Of a DNA stretch of 64,000 nucleotides, positions 21,848-34,783 are shown one piece after another (positions within the stretch are counted from its first letter, which is position 1; each line of letters starts with the position of its first letter). Source of the DNA: Copromyces sp. CBS 386.78 (Eukaryota; Ascomycota; Sordariomycetes; Sordariales; Sordariaceae); assembly GCA_030685235.1 (NCBI GenBank), contig MU839096.1, positions 372,001-436,000 of the forward strand, given 5' to 3'. Position numbers and translations under genes: made by a program. The notes beneath the pieces were generated by a model. That model searched no databases. It was given only the letters and a program-made list of their open reading frames with translations, and had not been told where the DNA came from.

Positions 21848-23235
21848 ATGAAACAAACACCGGAGCGGTGGAAGTTGCTGATGGATGATGGCGTCGTCTT
21901 TCCCATCGTGATGGAAAAATAGAAGCCTCTGGCCAATCTTGGCCAATCTCCAATCTTCGCCCATGATGGAGGGTGGCCTCTGCTCATCTCCTCCCCTGTT
22001 GATAAAGTGAGACCCCAGCAACATGAACAGAGCTCCTGCCAATCACAGCGAACGGTTCCTGATTTCTCTCTCGCCAAAATCCAATGGAATGGAATGCCTG
22101 CGGGTGCGTTTCTTGCTGAAGCTCCCGGTTCCTGTGCCTTGCAGTACCCGCCCTGGTTGGGTTGGCACACCGGGCACGCCTTCCACACACACACAACACA
22201 AAGACAATGGGACATTGTTGTGCTTGGCCGCTGCCACCCTCCCGTGGCAGCATTCAATCCATCCCCCGGCTCCCTGGAAGCGCAATCTCGCCAAGGATGA
22301 AGGGATCTCCACTGGCTGCCCAGCGGTCCGGTGGGAGACCGTGGAGGAGGGCGGGCGCGTCCAGGGCAGGTGGTTCGAACTGGCAGACGAACAGGAGCCA
22401 GACCACCAACACGGCGAGTTGGCGAGAGGCCCTGGTTGTGGTTCCCCAGACACTGCCTGTTCCTGGCAGGAAAGCGCCTAGGGGGTGCCCTGTCACGGTC
22501 CTCATTTCGCTCTCGTCACTTTCCTTTTCCGCCCGGCGAATGGAGACAGAAGGAGCCTTCTCCCGTCCGTCCCACCGCACGCAGCCCACCGCTGCTCGCT
22601 TCGCACGCCTTCGTACCACGCCGGTTAGGTAGGGTTCTAGGTCTTGTCCAAGAAGGGGGGGTACAGCAGTCGCTAGTGGTGTGTGTACACATACTTGAGC
22701 CCGCCTCCTCCACTTTCTCGTGCTCCGGTTCTTTCACTCCCTTGGACGGTTCCTTCAATTTGCTTGTTTCCACCTCCCACATCATCGGCGCCCTTTCGCT
22801 TTTTTTCGCGATCAGGATTTCCATCCAACAGAGAGTCCCAGATTCTCTACCACATTCCTTTGGAACAACAGCGGTGTCACTCTTTTAGAAACTCGGAGTG
22901 GGTTGTTGTCTAGTACCTATAGACGCCCATCCAGACCAGCAGGTGAGCAGCTCTACACAACACCGAAAACTTCGATCCACTCTTCGGCGCGGGCGGGATC
23001 AGGTGTGCCTGGTTGAATGATCCCAGACAATGGCGATTTTTCAGCGCGATCCGCCTTTTTTGTCCGCCTCAAAGAGATCCACGAAGGGTCCCGCGCCGGC
23101 CAAGTATCCAAGTTGGAAAACAAAGACTGACGGGGACGGCTTGAATAGTTAGCAAGCATTCAGTTTTCCGTAAATAAAACCCGTCCCGAGAAACCCTGTC
23201 CTCGACAACATCATCCCGCTTCAAAACCAGTGAAA

Positions 23236-24638
23236 ATGAAGGGAATTATTGGACTCGCCCTCGCGGCCGCCGTTTCCGGTGTCGTCGCCCAGCCTCACAA
23301 CCACCACGGCCACCACCACGCTAAGAAGCACACTCACGCCGGAGTCAACAAGCGCGCTGATTCCGCCGCCGCCGGTACTGTCGTGGTCACCGAGGTCGTT
23401 CAGGGTCCTACTGTCATCGAATATATCCTAGACGGACAGAAGGTCGATGCCAAGGAGGCGGAGCAGGGCATCAAGCAGGGTGGTTACGTCGTCCTTGGCT
23501 CCTCCAAGCCTTCGTTCGTCGCTCCCCCGCCCGTGGTCTCGACCTCGATCGCCAGCGTCCCCGGCGGTGCCCAGTTCTTTGAGCAAAAGACTAGCAGCTC
23601 TACGTCCACCTCCACATCCACCTCGTCGTCCACCACTTCGAGCATCCCGACCACCTCCTCGAGCCCTATCCCCAGCTCGACCTCTAGCGAGCCCCCCGCT
23701 GCCACCTCGTCGGCGGCTTCTGAGAACCTCTCTGGTGGTGGACTTGACAGCGAGTTCCCCAGCGGCAAGATCAGATGCGACCATTTCCCCAGCGATTATG
23801 GCGCCCTCGGCGTTGACTGGGTTGGCTTGTCCGGATGGACCACTCTTGCCAAGATTGGTAAGCTCATGAAGGGCGTTGCCATCAACAACTACGAGCAGCC
23901 CATCACCGGCCCCTGCCAGCCGGGCATGCTGTGCTCTTACGCCTGCCCTCCGGGCTACCAGAAGACTCAGTGGCCTGAGGAGTCCCAGGGTGCCACTGGT
24001 CAGTCTATCGGTGGTCTCTACTGCAACAGCGACGGCTACCTTGAGCTTACCCGCGAGAGCCACCCTACCCTTTGCGAGCAGGGTGCCGGCGGTGTGTATG
24101 TCAAGAACATGCTCCCCAAGAGCGCTGCCATCTGCCGTACCGACTATCCCGGCAACGAGGCCATGGTCATTCCTCTCGAGACCACCCCCGGTGGCCAGTA
24201 CCCTCTCACCAACCCTGTCTCCTCTACCTACTACAAGTGGAAGGGCCAGCCCACCACCGCTCAGTACTACGTCAACAACATGGGCATTCCTGTCGATGAT
24301 GCCTGCACCTGGAACTCCAAGTCTTGCCCCGACTGCGCCGGTAACTGGGCTCCTGTCAACCTTGGTGTTGGCAAGAGCGACGACGGCATTACTTATATCT
24401 CCATCTTCCCCAACGCCCCTACTACCACCGCTATGCTCAACTTCGACATGGAGATCGAGGGTGATATCTCTGGAGAGTGCTGGCTCAAGAACGGCAAGTA
24501 CTCTGGCAACAACGGCTGCACGGTAAGTTCTGCAATGTTTCTGTCCCTTCTGATACTGCAAATCACTAACAAATCAAATAGGTCGGCCTCAAGGAGGGTG
24601 GCACTGCTACCGTTATCCTCAAGCCCCGTGGCGAGTAA
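23236..24638 (+). CDS. Secreted SUN-family cell-wall protein (GH132 type)
   Basis: I propose join(23236..24522, 24582..24638), giving 447 residues. The 59-base intron has a GTAAGT donor, ACTAAC branch site and ATAG acceptor. The frame continues with VGLKEGGTATVILKPRGE and stops. SUN-domain proteins (yeast Sim1, Uth1, Nca3, Sun4) act in the fungal wall, in septation and beta-glucan remodelling. Visible are a signal peptide (residues 1-18), a His-rich propeptide (HNHHGHHHAKKHTH at 21-34) and a Kex2-type NKR at 38-40. A Ser/Thr-rich, likely O-mannosylated stretch covers about 119-165. The Cys-rich SUN domain runs from about 170 to the end, including CDHFPSDYGALGVDW. Codon use is strongly biased to C-ending codons, which implies high expression and explains the long antisense open frame. 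From memory this may be N. crassa NCU02668, annotated as a beta-glucosidase. Confidence 0.95.
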
Positions 24639-25910
24639 ATGTGGTCGGAATGAAGATGTGATAAGACGTGAAATGGGAATGGGTGACTTACATGTATATG
24701 CTGGATTTCTTTACCTCGTCCTTCTGTGCCGGCCTAGGCAGCAGAGTGGCCGGGGTCCGTTTATGTCGCTTTGGGGGTGTTTCTTTGCTCGGCCAGCTTT
24801 GACAATCTAAGAAGAAGGCAGGGCTATGGAAAGGCTCGCCGCATTTGGGTGACAGTTCTTTTATAATCTTAGATGTGTATATTTGCTATTTGCTGTTTGG
24901 GCATTTTGGATGGAGATATGGGACTAGGGTACGTAGTTAGAAGATGAGAGGCTTTTTGACGACCCGGCTCGGCTCCACGAAGCGTACGATATAGTGTACC
25001 TAGGTAGGGAGGCCAAGCAATGGATTTCTGATTTTGAGCGCGATTCTGCATTTCTCAAATGTTGGACATTGATGAAATCTTTGTTGTATAAGGTATGCTT
25101 ATCATTGTGTGATTGTGTAACCGCGCGAAGACTATGGAGAAGCGGCGGCCAACCGAATGGACGAGGCGACAAAAAGTAAAGACTATGAAATTGTGAATGT
25201 ATGCCGGAGGCTCTGTGGGTTGCTGGAGGTGTATACGACCCATCTCCATGATGGATGTGTTTTGGAGTGAGAGATACAAGTCTGGTTCGGCCCTTGCATC
25301 CAACAATTGTGCACTGAAGCCTTTGATGGCAGTGGAATTCGACGCTGAAGCGCTCCGCTGGGCGATCTGCGACAGGGAACCAACAAAAAGGCTGACGCGG
25401 AGGCCAAAGTGGCGCGAACGGTGATGGCCGGGGCCCAACTGCTATCCGAACTTGCTTCGTCATTGGCGGGTCGCTCCCCCAAACTGACAGGCGTCTCAGC
25501 TTGCGGGCTATCAGACAAGTTGCTTCAAACTGCAACTCCATGTCGGACCTAATCGCATTCTCGTCCTGTCTTCTTCCTGTCATATGCAGTATCCGCAATC
25601 AAATTAGAGCTTCGTATAGCTTTCCATCCCATATCTGAGTGCTGACCTCCGTTTGCTATCCGTAAGTAACACGGCCCGATAACCTGACAATGTCACTCCC
25701 CCACGCCCTCTCCCGCCAGCCCGCCTTAGCTAGCTTGGTTGTTGACTTTGCGAGCGCAACAGATATTCGACGACTGCATCGCCTACCCACACACTCGTCC
25801 GCTTGATCCGTCGAAACACAACCCACGCGATAGACCGCCTGGCGCCTCTCTCCTCGAATACAGTCACCAAGTTCCCGCTTCATGGTTACCGGACCTAGAA
25901 GCCCCGAATC
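24639..25910. other. Intergenic region between the SUN and VPS10 genes
   Basis: This 1.3 kb contains the SUN gene 3' untranslated region and the VPS10 promoter and leader. A TACCTAGGTAGG word lies at 24997-25008. The minus-strand open frame at 24924-25598 (224 codons) has no recognisable domain and resembles random translation. I see no RNA gene. Confidence 0.5.
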
Positions 25911-28900
25911 ATGAGGGTCAGGGGAGCTCTGCAGGCAGCGGCCTTGCTGGCGTCTGCCCTTTGGGCAACACCCCTCCTAGCCAAGGACCACCCGGACTTC
26001 AAGACAACCAAGCTTGATACACAGCCCAACAATCTCAACTACTTCGAAGGGTCCGATACGATTCTGTTTCACGACCCTCACAAGGCCAACCTCTGGCGCT
26101 CCGATGACGCTGGCGCAACATGGTCCGTGGTCAAGGATATCCCCGACGGCAAGGTCGCCCGGCTATACATGCACGACTTCGATTCGAAGCGGGCTTTCGC
26201 AATCACCGATGGTCGTAAACACTACCGCACCACGGATCAAGGCAAGACGTGGAAGAAGTTCGAAATCAATGCCGAATGGGACACGGAGCGGTACGATATC
26301 CTGCACTTCCATGCTACGGATCCCGACCGCATCATCTTCAACGGTCTAAACTGCCTCGGCTTCCTCTGCGAGGAAGTGTCTCTCTATACAATCGATGGCT
26401 TCGACACCCCTGCCAAACCTCTTCGCCCTGATACTCTTGGCTGCTGGTGGGCCAAGTCTAACGCCATATTCACGACCGGCGACTCCGACCTCGACAAGGA
26501 CCGCATCCTTTGCATCATCATGGGCATCGATTCGATCTTCACAGAGGACCGGCGTCTGGTTATCTCGGACGACTTTTTCAAGGCAGATAAGGAGGGGAAT
26601 ATTCAAGAGTTCGAGCCAAACCTAGCCGGTGATAAGCCCGTGCGTGGTGTCGTTAACGTCGCCGCTGTGAAGAGGTACTTCATGGTGGCTACGACATCCG
26701 CCAACACCGACGAGATGGCGCTTTTCATCTCCACCGACACCAAGAAGTGGCAGCGGGCCATGTTCCCCACCGCGCACGATGATCACGATCATAAGATTGT
26801 TCAGGAAGCATATACTGTTCTGGAAAGCACAAACTACAGCATCCAACTGAACGTGATGACAGGCTCAAAATCGCAACCGATGGGTATCATGTTCACCAGC
26901 AACTACGATGGCACCTACTTCAGCGAGAACCTAGAGTATACCAACCTCAACATGTTCGGCCACGTCGATTTCGAGAAGATTGCCGGCATTCAGGGCATCT
27001 TCCTGGTCAACAAGGTGGATAACGGCAAGGACGTGGACGAGAAGCCTAGCACCAAGAAGAAGCTTGTGTCGGAGATCACCTTTGACGATGGCCGGACTTT
27101 CGAGAAGGTTACTGCGGACGGCAAGAGAATTCATCTTCACTCGGTTACCGAACTCAACAACGTCGGTCGTGTCTTTTCCAGCCCGGCACCCGGTCTGGTC
27201 ATGGCCAACGGAAACACTGGTGATTACCTCGAGGAGTACTGGGATGCCAATCTTTACGTCTCTGATGATGCCGGTAAGACTTGGAAAAAGGCACTGAAGG
27301 GGCCACACAAGTACGAATTCGGAGATCAAGGGTCTATCCTTGTGGCTGTCCGCGATTCAAAGGAGGAAGACGTTTCCGAAATCAGCTACTCGCTTGACCA
27401 TGGAGAGAACTGGGTCGACGAGAAGCTGCCCGACGATCTGAAGATCCAGCCTTGGATCCTTACAACCACTCCTGATTCGACTAGCCTTCAGTTCGTGCTT
27501 ATTGGCAAGGCTAAGGGTGCCTGGCAAGTAATCCATATCGATTTCGAGGGCCTTCACGTGGCTACCTGCAAAGACAACGATATGGAGGAGTGGCATGCCC
27601 GGGTTGACAAGGACGGAGAGTCTACATGCATCATGGGACACACTCAGGCCTTTCCCCGCCGCAAGAAGGATGCCAAGTGCTTCCTCAAAAAGGAATTCAA
27701 GCTCGCGGAGGTGAAGACCAAGGACTGCGACTGCACAGACCAGGATTACGAGTGCGATTACAACTTTGAACGAAACGACAAGGGCATTTGTGTGTCCAAG
27801 GGGCCCATTCCCATCCCAGAAGGCGCTTGCAAGGATGGTGATAAGAATGGTAAATTCATGGGCACTTCGGGGTACCGCAAGATTCCCGGCAACACCTGCA
27901 AGGATACCAAGGAGACCAAGGATAAGTATAAGGATGTCGAGCGGTCATGTGGTGATGGTATCGGAGCTCCACCAGATGAGGCTACGGGCGAGCTGCAGCA
28001 GGTCGACACCAAGGGCAAATTCGGCCACTGGACCCATTGGGAGAAGCACTACCTCGAGAGAGGCGAGTCTAGTAGCGATTCCAGTGAGACCATCATCATG
28101 AGAGGTATGAACCGCACAGTTGATGATTCAGGGCCAAAGGTTGGTCCTATCTGGAGGACCACGGACCACGGCAAGACGTGGGAGAAGATAGACTTCTTCA
28201 AGGACGAAGAGGTTATCAGCATTGTTCCCCATCCTACTGTTAAGGATTGGGTCTTCTTCCTTACCGAAGGCAAGAAGCTGATATACACACCTGATCGTGG
28301 TAAACGCTTCCGCACCTTTGACGTGCCACAACCCGCCGACTTCGAGGCTGCCGCCAACGGTATCTTCCCGCTTATCTTCCATCCTGACAAGCCAAACTGG
28401 CTCATCTGGTTGGGTAAGAAGTGCGAAAGCAAGAACGACTGCTACCGGGTTGCCTGCGGCACCAAAGACGGAGAGCGTTGGGAGACCCTTGCCCGCGATG
28501 TCTACCGGTGTGAGTTTACGGGAGCGGAGGCCTACGGGCGCAAGTACGCGAACCGCGCTTTGGAGCAGATTCTCTGCCTCAAGCACGAGAAGGAAGGTGC
28601 TAGCGACAGCGCTCTTCAGCTCGTCTCATCCAACGACTGGTTCAACAAGGATGAGAGAGTGCGCCTGAAGGACGCCAAAGAATTCGCAACCATGGCAGAG
28701 TTCATCGTTGTTGCGACGGAAGATACGGAGAAGAAGACGTTGCGGGCTCATGCTTCTCTCGACGGCGGCCTATACTCCGAGGCAAAGTTCCCCTTTGGAT
28801 TTGAAGTCCCTCATCAACACGCATATACTGTCTTGGACAGCTCAACCCATGCCGTCAACCTCTTTGTGGCTACTAAGATGGAGGGCGACAAGAGTCTCGG

Positions 28901-30563
28901 CACAATCTTGAAGAGTAACTCCAACGGTACATCGTACGTTGTCAGCGTGAAGAACGTCAACTGCGACCAGTACTTCTACGTCGATTTCGAAAAGATGGTT
29001 GGCCTAGAAGGTGTTGCTCTCGTCAACGTGGTCTCCAACCCGGATGCAAAGAGCAGCGCGCCTAAGAAGCTTCAGACCAAGATTACGCACAACGACGGCG
29101 CCCAGTGGGCGTTCCTCCCAACCCCTAGCAAGGACGAATTCGGCAAGTTCCCGTGCTCGTCCAGCGGCACTGAGAAGTGCGCACTCCATATTCAGGGCTA
29201 TACCCAGCGCAGGGATCGTGGTAAGACGTACTCATCTGAGGGTGCCGTGGGCGTCATGTTTGGATGGGGTAATGTGGGCGGCTCCCTTGGTCCCCTTAAG
29301 GATGCCGACACTTTTATGACTACGGATGCCGGTATCACCTGGAAGCGGGTCAAGAAGGGTAGATGGAACTGGGCTTTGGGTGACCAGGGCTCCATCATCG
29401 TTATGGTTCCTATCAGGGGACAGAAGACGGACACGCTCGAGTACTCTCTTGACCAGGGTGCTACTTGGAAGAAGCACACTTTCTCCAAGGAGAAGGTTGA
29501 TATCTGGGATCTCACTACAACTCGGTCTGGCAACTCGCAGAATTTCTTGATCTGGGGTGAGAACAGCGACGGCCTATTCACCACCAAGATCGACTTCACC
29601 AAGTTCACCGACCATGTGTGCAAGTACGATCCAGAGAATCTGAGCAAGTCTGACTACCAGATCTTCTCGCCCAAGCACCCTCTCCAGCCTGATGGATGTT
29701 TGTTTGGACACGTTTCTGAGTATCTCCGCAAGAAGCCTGGCTTGAAGTGTTTCAACGATTTCAGACTGAATCCGCTGTACAGCAAGCAGAACTGCACCTG
29801 CACCAGGTCCGACTTTGAATGGTTAGTATTCCTCCACTTGCTTTTCCTCCCTTCTTAAACCCATCAGATTACTAACATGGCAAAACCCTACAGTGACTTC
29901 AACTACGAACTCGACAACCACGGCCAATGCGCTCTCGTCAAGGGCCTCAAGCCCCTCGACCCCAAGCTCTGGTGCAAAGAACACCCGGACGAGATCGAGT
30001 ACTACGAGCCCACCGGCTACCGTCGCATCCCGCTCACCACCTGCCAGGGCGGCGCCGACTTCGAGAAGCAAGCCGCCGTCCACCCATGCCCGGGCCACGA
30101 GGACGACTTTGAGCGCAAACACCGCGTCTCGGGCATCGCCATCTTCTTCGCCGTCGTCCTCCCCGTCGCCGCCGCCTCCGCTATCGGCTGGTGGGTCTAC
30201 CGCAACTGGGACGGCAAGTTCGGCCAGATCCGCCTTGGCGAGCAAGGCGCGTCTACCATGGAGTTCTTTGATGCTGATCGGCCCTGGGTCAAGTACCCCG
30301 TCATTGCACTTAGCGCCGTGGTAGCGCTAGCCGGCGCCATGCCGCTTGTGCTTGCTGCCATCTGGCGGACGGCCAAGAACACGGCGCAGAGATTTGGTGT
30401 CAGAGGCGGAGGAGGGAGAGGTGGGTGGAGCCGTCTGGATGGTGGTGGTGCGTCGAGGACGTTCAGGACTAGGGATAGCTTTGCGAGGGGGAGAGGGGAT
30501 TATACGATTGTGGATGAGGATGAGGGAGAGTTGTTGGGGGAGGAGAGTGATGAGGAGGTTTGA
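25911..30563 (+). CDS. vps-10: Vacuolar protein sorting receptor VPS10 (sortilin family)
   Basis: VPS10 is the trans-Golgi receptor that binds carboxypeptidase Y and other hydrolases and delivers them to the prevacuolar compartment. I propose join(25911..29821, 29894..30563), giving 1526 residues. The 72-base intron has a GTTAGT donor, ACTAAC branch site and CTACAG acceptor. A signal peptide covers residues 1-24. Two tandem Vps10/sortilin propellers follow, each ending in a Cys-rich 10CC module. At least seven Asp-box motifs (S/T-x-D-x-G-x-T-W type) are visible, near residues 64, 107, 451, 494, 750, 1137 and 1179. Membrane helices lie at about 1382-1405 and 1438-1460. A Gly/Arg-rich tail ends in an acidic stretch (VDEDEGELLGEESDEEV). 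Length matches fungal VPS10, and the second helix is, as I recall, a feature of filamentous-fungal versions. Confidence 0.97.
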
Positions 30564-32718
30564 GGTGTGACATTCGAAAACATGGAGGGAAACGCGGTGG
30601 AAATGCGGTGGATGGTTTGGGTTAGTGAGAGAGAGATGGTGAGATGGATGACTGGTCAAGTGGTGGCGGTGGCTGGCTGAATGTTTATGTATGGATACGA
30701 AGAGATGTGATGCGATGCGATGCGAACATGTAGATTATGGACTTGGATTCTTTTCGTTATTTTACTACGAGTGTACTTTACGCCATGGCACTGGTTATTG
30801 TTACTTAGCCGAAGGACAGCAGCGCTGGCCTCCTTCTTCTGTCTTTCTTCAAGGTCCTTTCCGGCATGTTAGAGCTAGCTACTGGTTTGACAAGTCTATG
30901 TCTTGAACGCGAATTGGAATGGAATAAAAGAGAAAAGGGATGAATGGCTACGGTGGGTGAACGGGATGAGAGGAGACATTCGTTGGATAAAAGTTGAGTA
31001 CAAAGACATCACAATATCTGAAAAAACACAGCCGTCGTCATATCTATGACCTATCTGCTTTAGCAGTTTAAGAGACTGATGAAGTGATGTATTACTTAGA
31101 CACGTACACAAATTGAAGTCCTAACAGATTGCCTGGCTCTTGCTCAACTCGAGGTCGGAAATATTACAGTCACTCATTAGAGTTGAAGTGGCTGAAGTGT
31201 ATTGGGTGAGCTGTCATGTGTACGTTTATGTTCTTGTTCGTGTGTCAATGTTACACATATTTGTCGTTTACCTTTTTCTCGAGTTTTTTTTTCCTTTTTA
31301 CTGACTGACTGTGGCTAAACAAAAGGAACTGGACATCTGATTTATTCAAACCCAGATACCACTTCATGGTTTCAGCGTTCTCGATACTTCTTTTACCGGT
31401 CTTTGTATGATCTATGCCAATTGGTTTCTCAATTCTTGCTTGCTTTTCTTATTCCCCTATTCTCACCCTTTTTCTCAAATCTTGTCATGCTCTCAGTATT
31501 CTCTTCACTTCTCCCTAGGTACTTCAGGCCTCATATACTGTGGCTTTGAGGTAGGTACATAGCTAAGTAATACTTTGCAGTCATGTCTATTCAATCGTGA
31601 TACTGTCTTTACCACAGTGTATAGCTTCTAGACACTCAACCGCCGGTGTCCTCGCAGATTTGCAATTGCCATATCTGTTAGTACCACCATATTGCCATCA
31701 GCAAGTCAAGACAACAGTCAGCAGCGACCACCATTTACTAACTCTAGTTACATACGGCATAGCATCCTCACAAACCTCCCCCCTACCGACCTAGTCACCA
31801 CAATCATGCTCCGTGCTCACCTTGTCTTGCTTGTCCACAGCAATTACCCAGTCTATCACGGGACCTACAGCTCTACAAGGTATACCTACACTAACTTTCC
31901 TACACTAGGTACATCCATCCACCGCCCAGCTCACCGTCGACTCTCGCGAACCAGACGAGCCAGGCCAGACGAGCCATGCCAGGCCACACAAAAATCACGT
32001 GGTAGAACTTTCCGAACCTTCCTTCCTTCCTTGGGGTCCAGTCATTCTTTTTTTCGCTCTCTGTTTTTCCGTCACCGTAGGTCAAGCGAGAATTGGCCCT
32101 GGTCCGGTCTGGTCGGCCGGATCCAAAAATGGGAAGAATGCGAATCTGGCCCCTAGTCAAGTCGGAGGGAGTCCCGATCACCACAACAAGCTCTTCAACC
32201 CACTTCACCACCCCAAACAATGGGTAGAGATGGATGGAGCCGCGGCCTTGCCTATCTTGGATCCTAACTCGACTCTCTCTCAACATATGTACTAGCTCAA
32301 GGGTATGCTACCCAGGCACACCCAGACGCCAGGGTGCCTCCCACCGCCCACTCATTCCAACCATTCAACGACCCAGGTCCCCGGGAACTCCGAGAACTCC
32401 GCTTGCAAAGGCAACTCGTGGATTTCTGTAGTCCAGGCAAACCTTCTCTTCTGGTGAAATGATGATTGGCAGCGGGATGGAGCAGAGCGGGTTCGAACGG
32501 ACCACGTACATACGGATTACGGGCAGGTAGGGCATAGCATAAGGCACACGGAACGGAACATTGTGGGAGAGGGAGACTGTCCCAGAAAGTGGAAGATGAA
32601 CAATAGGTAGTAGTAGTATGAAGGATGAAACAAGATGCATAAAAGACAATGAAGTAGGCCAATTCGAGATATGGAGATGAAGAGACATGTCGGGCTGAAA
32701 GTAGCAGTTGACTTGATT

Positions 32719-32720
<2 letters not shown>

Positions 32721-32755
<35 letters not shown>
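32721..32755. repeat. (CAT)n microsatellite
   Basis: An uninterrupted run of about eleven CAT trinucleotides lies in intergenic DNA downstream of VPS10. It is read as poly-Asp or poly-Met in spurious antisense frames and poly-Ile on the plus strand. Its length is probably polymorphic between strains. Confidence 0.95.
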
Positions 32756-34403
32756 CCGTCACCAATACCATACCATCCCATCTTTGGCAAGCCGGGTACC
32801 AGACACAGATACAGCTCGAGGATTGTCGGACGGTAGAAACAGAAACACCACACGATACCACATCACAAAACCCCATCTACCATCATCTGGTTGGTAGGGA
32901 ATAGTACCCAGCAACGCGAGAAGTGGGGAGCAGAGATGGTAATCTTCCACGACTCCACGAGACCACGAACGGCGATGATGGACGATGGATGTGTTAATTC
33001 GAGCGGTGTTCATCCGGCCTGCCTGCCGGTGTACTGTACGGCGGCAGGTGGAGAAGAAATTGCCGGCCCTACGTAGTAATCAACTTGCAGGGCATATTCT
33101 GCTCACCGCGATTCCAATTTTTTTGTTTTGTATGCATGCATTGTGCATGGCCGGTCGGCTGTATGCAAGCACGACTTGACGACAACGTCGGTGTCGCTAG
33201 GGAGTCATGCTAAGCTATGAGTCGGTGTCGGGTCGGGCGGTGGGTGTCGTCGTTAGTTGGACCGCAGATGAAGAATGAATGAATGGCTGTGGCAGGGAGC
33301 TAGGGTCCGGGAGGCCGCGCCCGGAGACCGGGGGCGGCCGGGGTCCGGGTTGGCTCAAGGGCACTTCGGGATCCACATTGAATTTGACGAAAGTTCGGCG
33401 GCGCGGCGGCGTCTGTGGTGGTGCCCGGGGTTATTAGCAGGCCCGCTAAGACATCGCTAACAGAGCGGTGGGTTGAACACTTAACCTATTCACGGCTAGC
33501 TTCTAGTTGTTGGGGTGGTGGGGGACAGGCGCCAGGCATCCACAGACTTTTGTGCCATGGGGCCCTGGGAGCCTGAGGAAGAAAGAAAAGACAAAGAAAG
33601 AAGGGTGGCCGGCCGGCCTCCTCCAGCTGGCACGGTAGTGATGTTGGACTTCCCCGGGCTTCCGGGCATCCTCCCACCGGCTGGCAATGGGCCTGGCCAC
33701 CGGATGAATTCCATGTGCCCCGTTGGGTGATGATGTTGGCTGGGAAAGGATCCACTCTCACCACTCTCTTGAGGCTCTCTCACAGAGTGGGATTGTACTG
33801 TGTAGAGGTAGGGTGAGCTGTTAATGCAGTGATGGTGTGCTGTCGCTGCAGTAGCAAAGTTGTAGGTTGAAACCGTCCAAGTGACCTACCGAGTACGGGT
33901 TGGTTATCATTGATGGTAAAACATCTCGACTGGCTAATCGGTCACGCACGCATCTCACTGCGTTGTCCGAAGGCTCCATGGTTTTGCTAGATGATGCGCG
34001 CCAGCAGTGCCGCGGAATGCAGAAAGACGAAAAGCATTGTAAGCATGCCGATTATAGGCGCGGGGAGTGGTTGCCGCGGAGTCTCTGGGACGTTATGATG
34101 ATGGAGTTGTCGTCAGCTGCGTATACATTTAGAGGATGTCGTCGAATAGGTTCAAGTGCTGATGAAATCGAATTGGCATCGTCATCGGCAACCTTTGGGG
34201 ACTCCGAACGTGGTACAACAGAAAGCATAGGGCCGATAACTGGTAGTTCGGACTTGAGATCAGGATAGAGGCTCATGGCTTAGGCTCTGACAGAAGAAGC
34301 CATAGAATTGTGTTTGGCAAACAATCTGGTAGCACAACTTGGCTAAAACTGATAACTCTCATTTCTCAGTTCTTTTGGCGTATTTGCCTCCAACTCACCC
34401 AGT

Positions 34404-34783
34404 ATGGCTTTGAAAATCTCCATCAAAACGATCAATGATTCCACAGCGCTTTCTCAACCTGTCCAGACACCAGACACTGGACGACCAGTAAGGCGTTCTC
34501 GTGTAAAAGCGCCCTCACCGCGACAGTATCAGATATCTTTTCTTCTGTGCTTCAGATTTTTCGCCTCTTTTTTGCTTCTTCGATTTGATCAGTCCTATCT
34601 CCCACAACTTCTCCGGTCCCGAAAAGTGAACTCGAACTCCGATTATTGAAACGGCGCCCTCGGCGCCCTGATGGCGCACCAAGCAGCTCCAAAAGCAAGT
34701 TCGCAAAAAGGCAAAAGGAAAACAGCAACAGCACCATGATCCATCATTGGATGCCAAGACTCGCCACTATACAGCAATCACAA
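34404..34783 (+). CDS. Very tentative small spliced gene
   Basis: An ATG at 34404 opens a frame of about 80 codons beginning MALKISIKTINDSTALSQ. A second frame nearby ends at about 34783 with a basic, plausible sequence containing KSKFAKRQKENSNST. A GTGTAA donor near 34500 and the GATCAG near 34592, after a T-rich tract, would join the two frames. The donor is non-consensus and no family is recognised, so this may be coincidence. Confidence 0.12.

Larger units (their letters stand above)
17828..23235. other. Gene-poor 5.4 kb between divergent C2H2 and SUN genes
   Basis: The 17828-18500 side holds the leader and promoter of the minus-strand C2H2 gene, and about 22500-23235 holds the promoter and leader of the SUN gene. 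In between I find only a doubtful small ORF (18693-19034) and a decayed coding remnant (19934-20140), each listed separately. A palindromic CCTAGG-centred word occurs at 21834-21847. No tRNA or 5S rRNA gene is recognisable. Confidence 0.5.

Noticed and set aside
23428..24561. Minus-strand open frame of 377 codons
   Set aside because: It is exactly antisense to the SUN gene and results from that gene's C-ending codon bias, which removes antisense stops.
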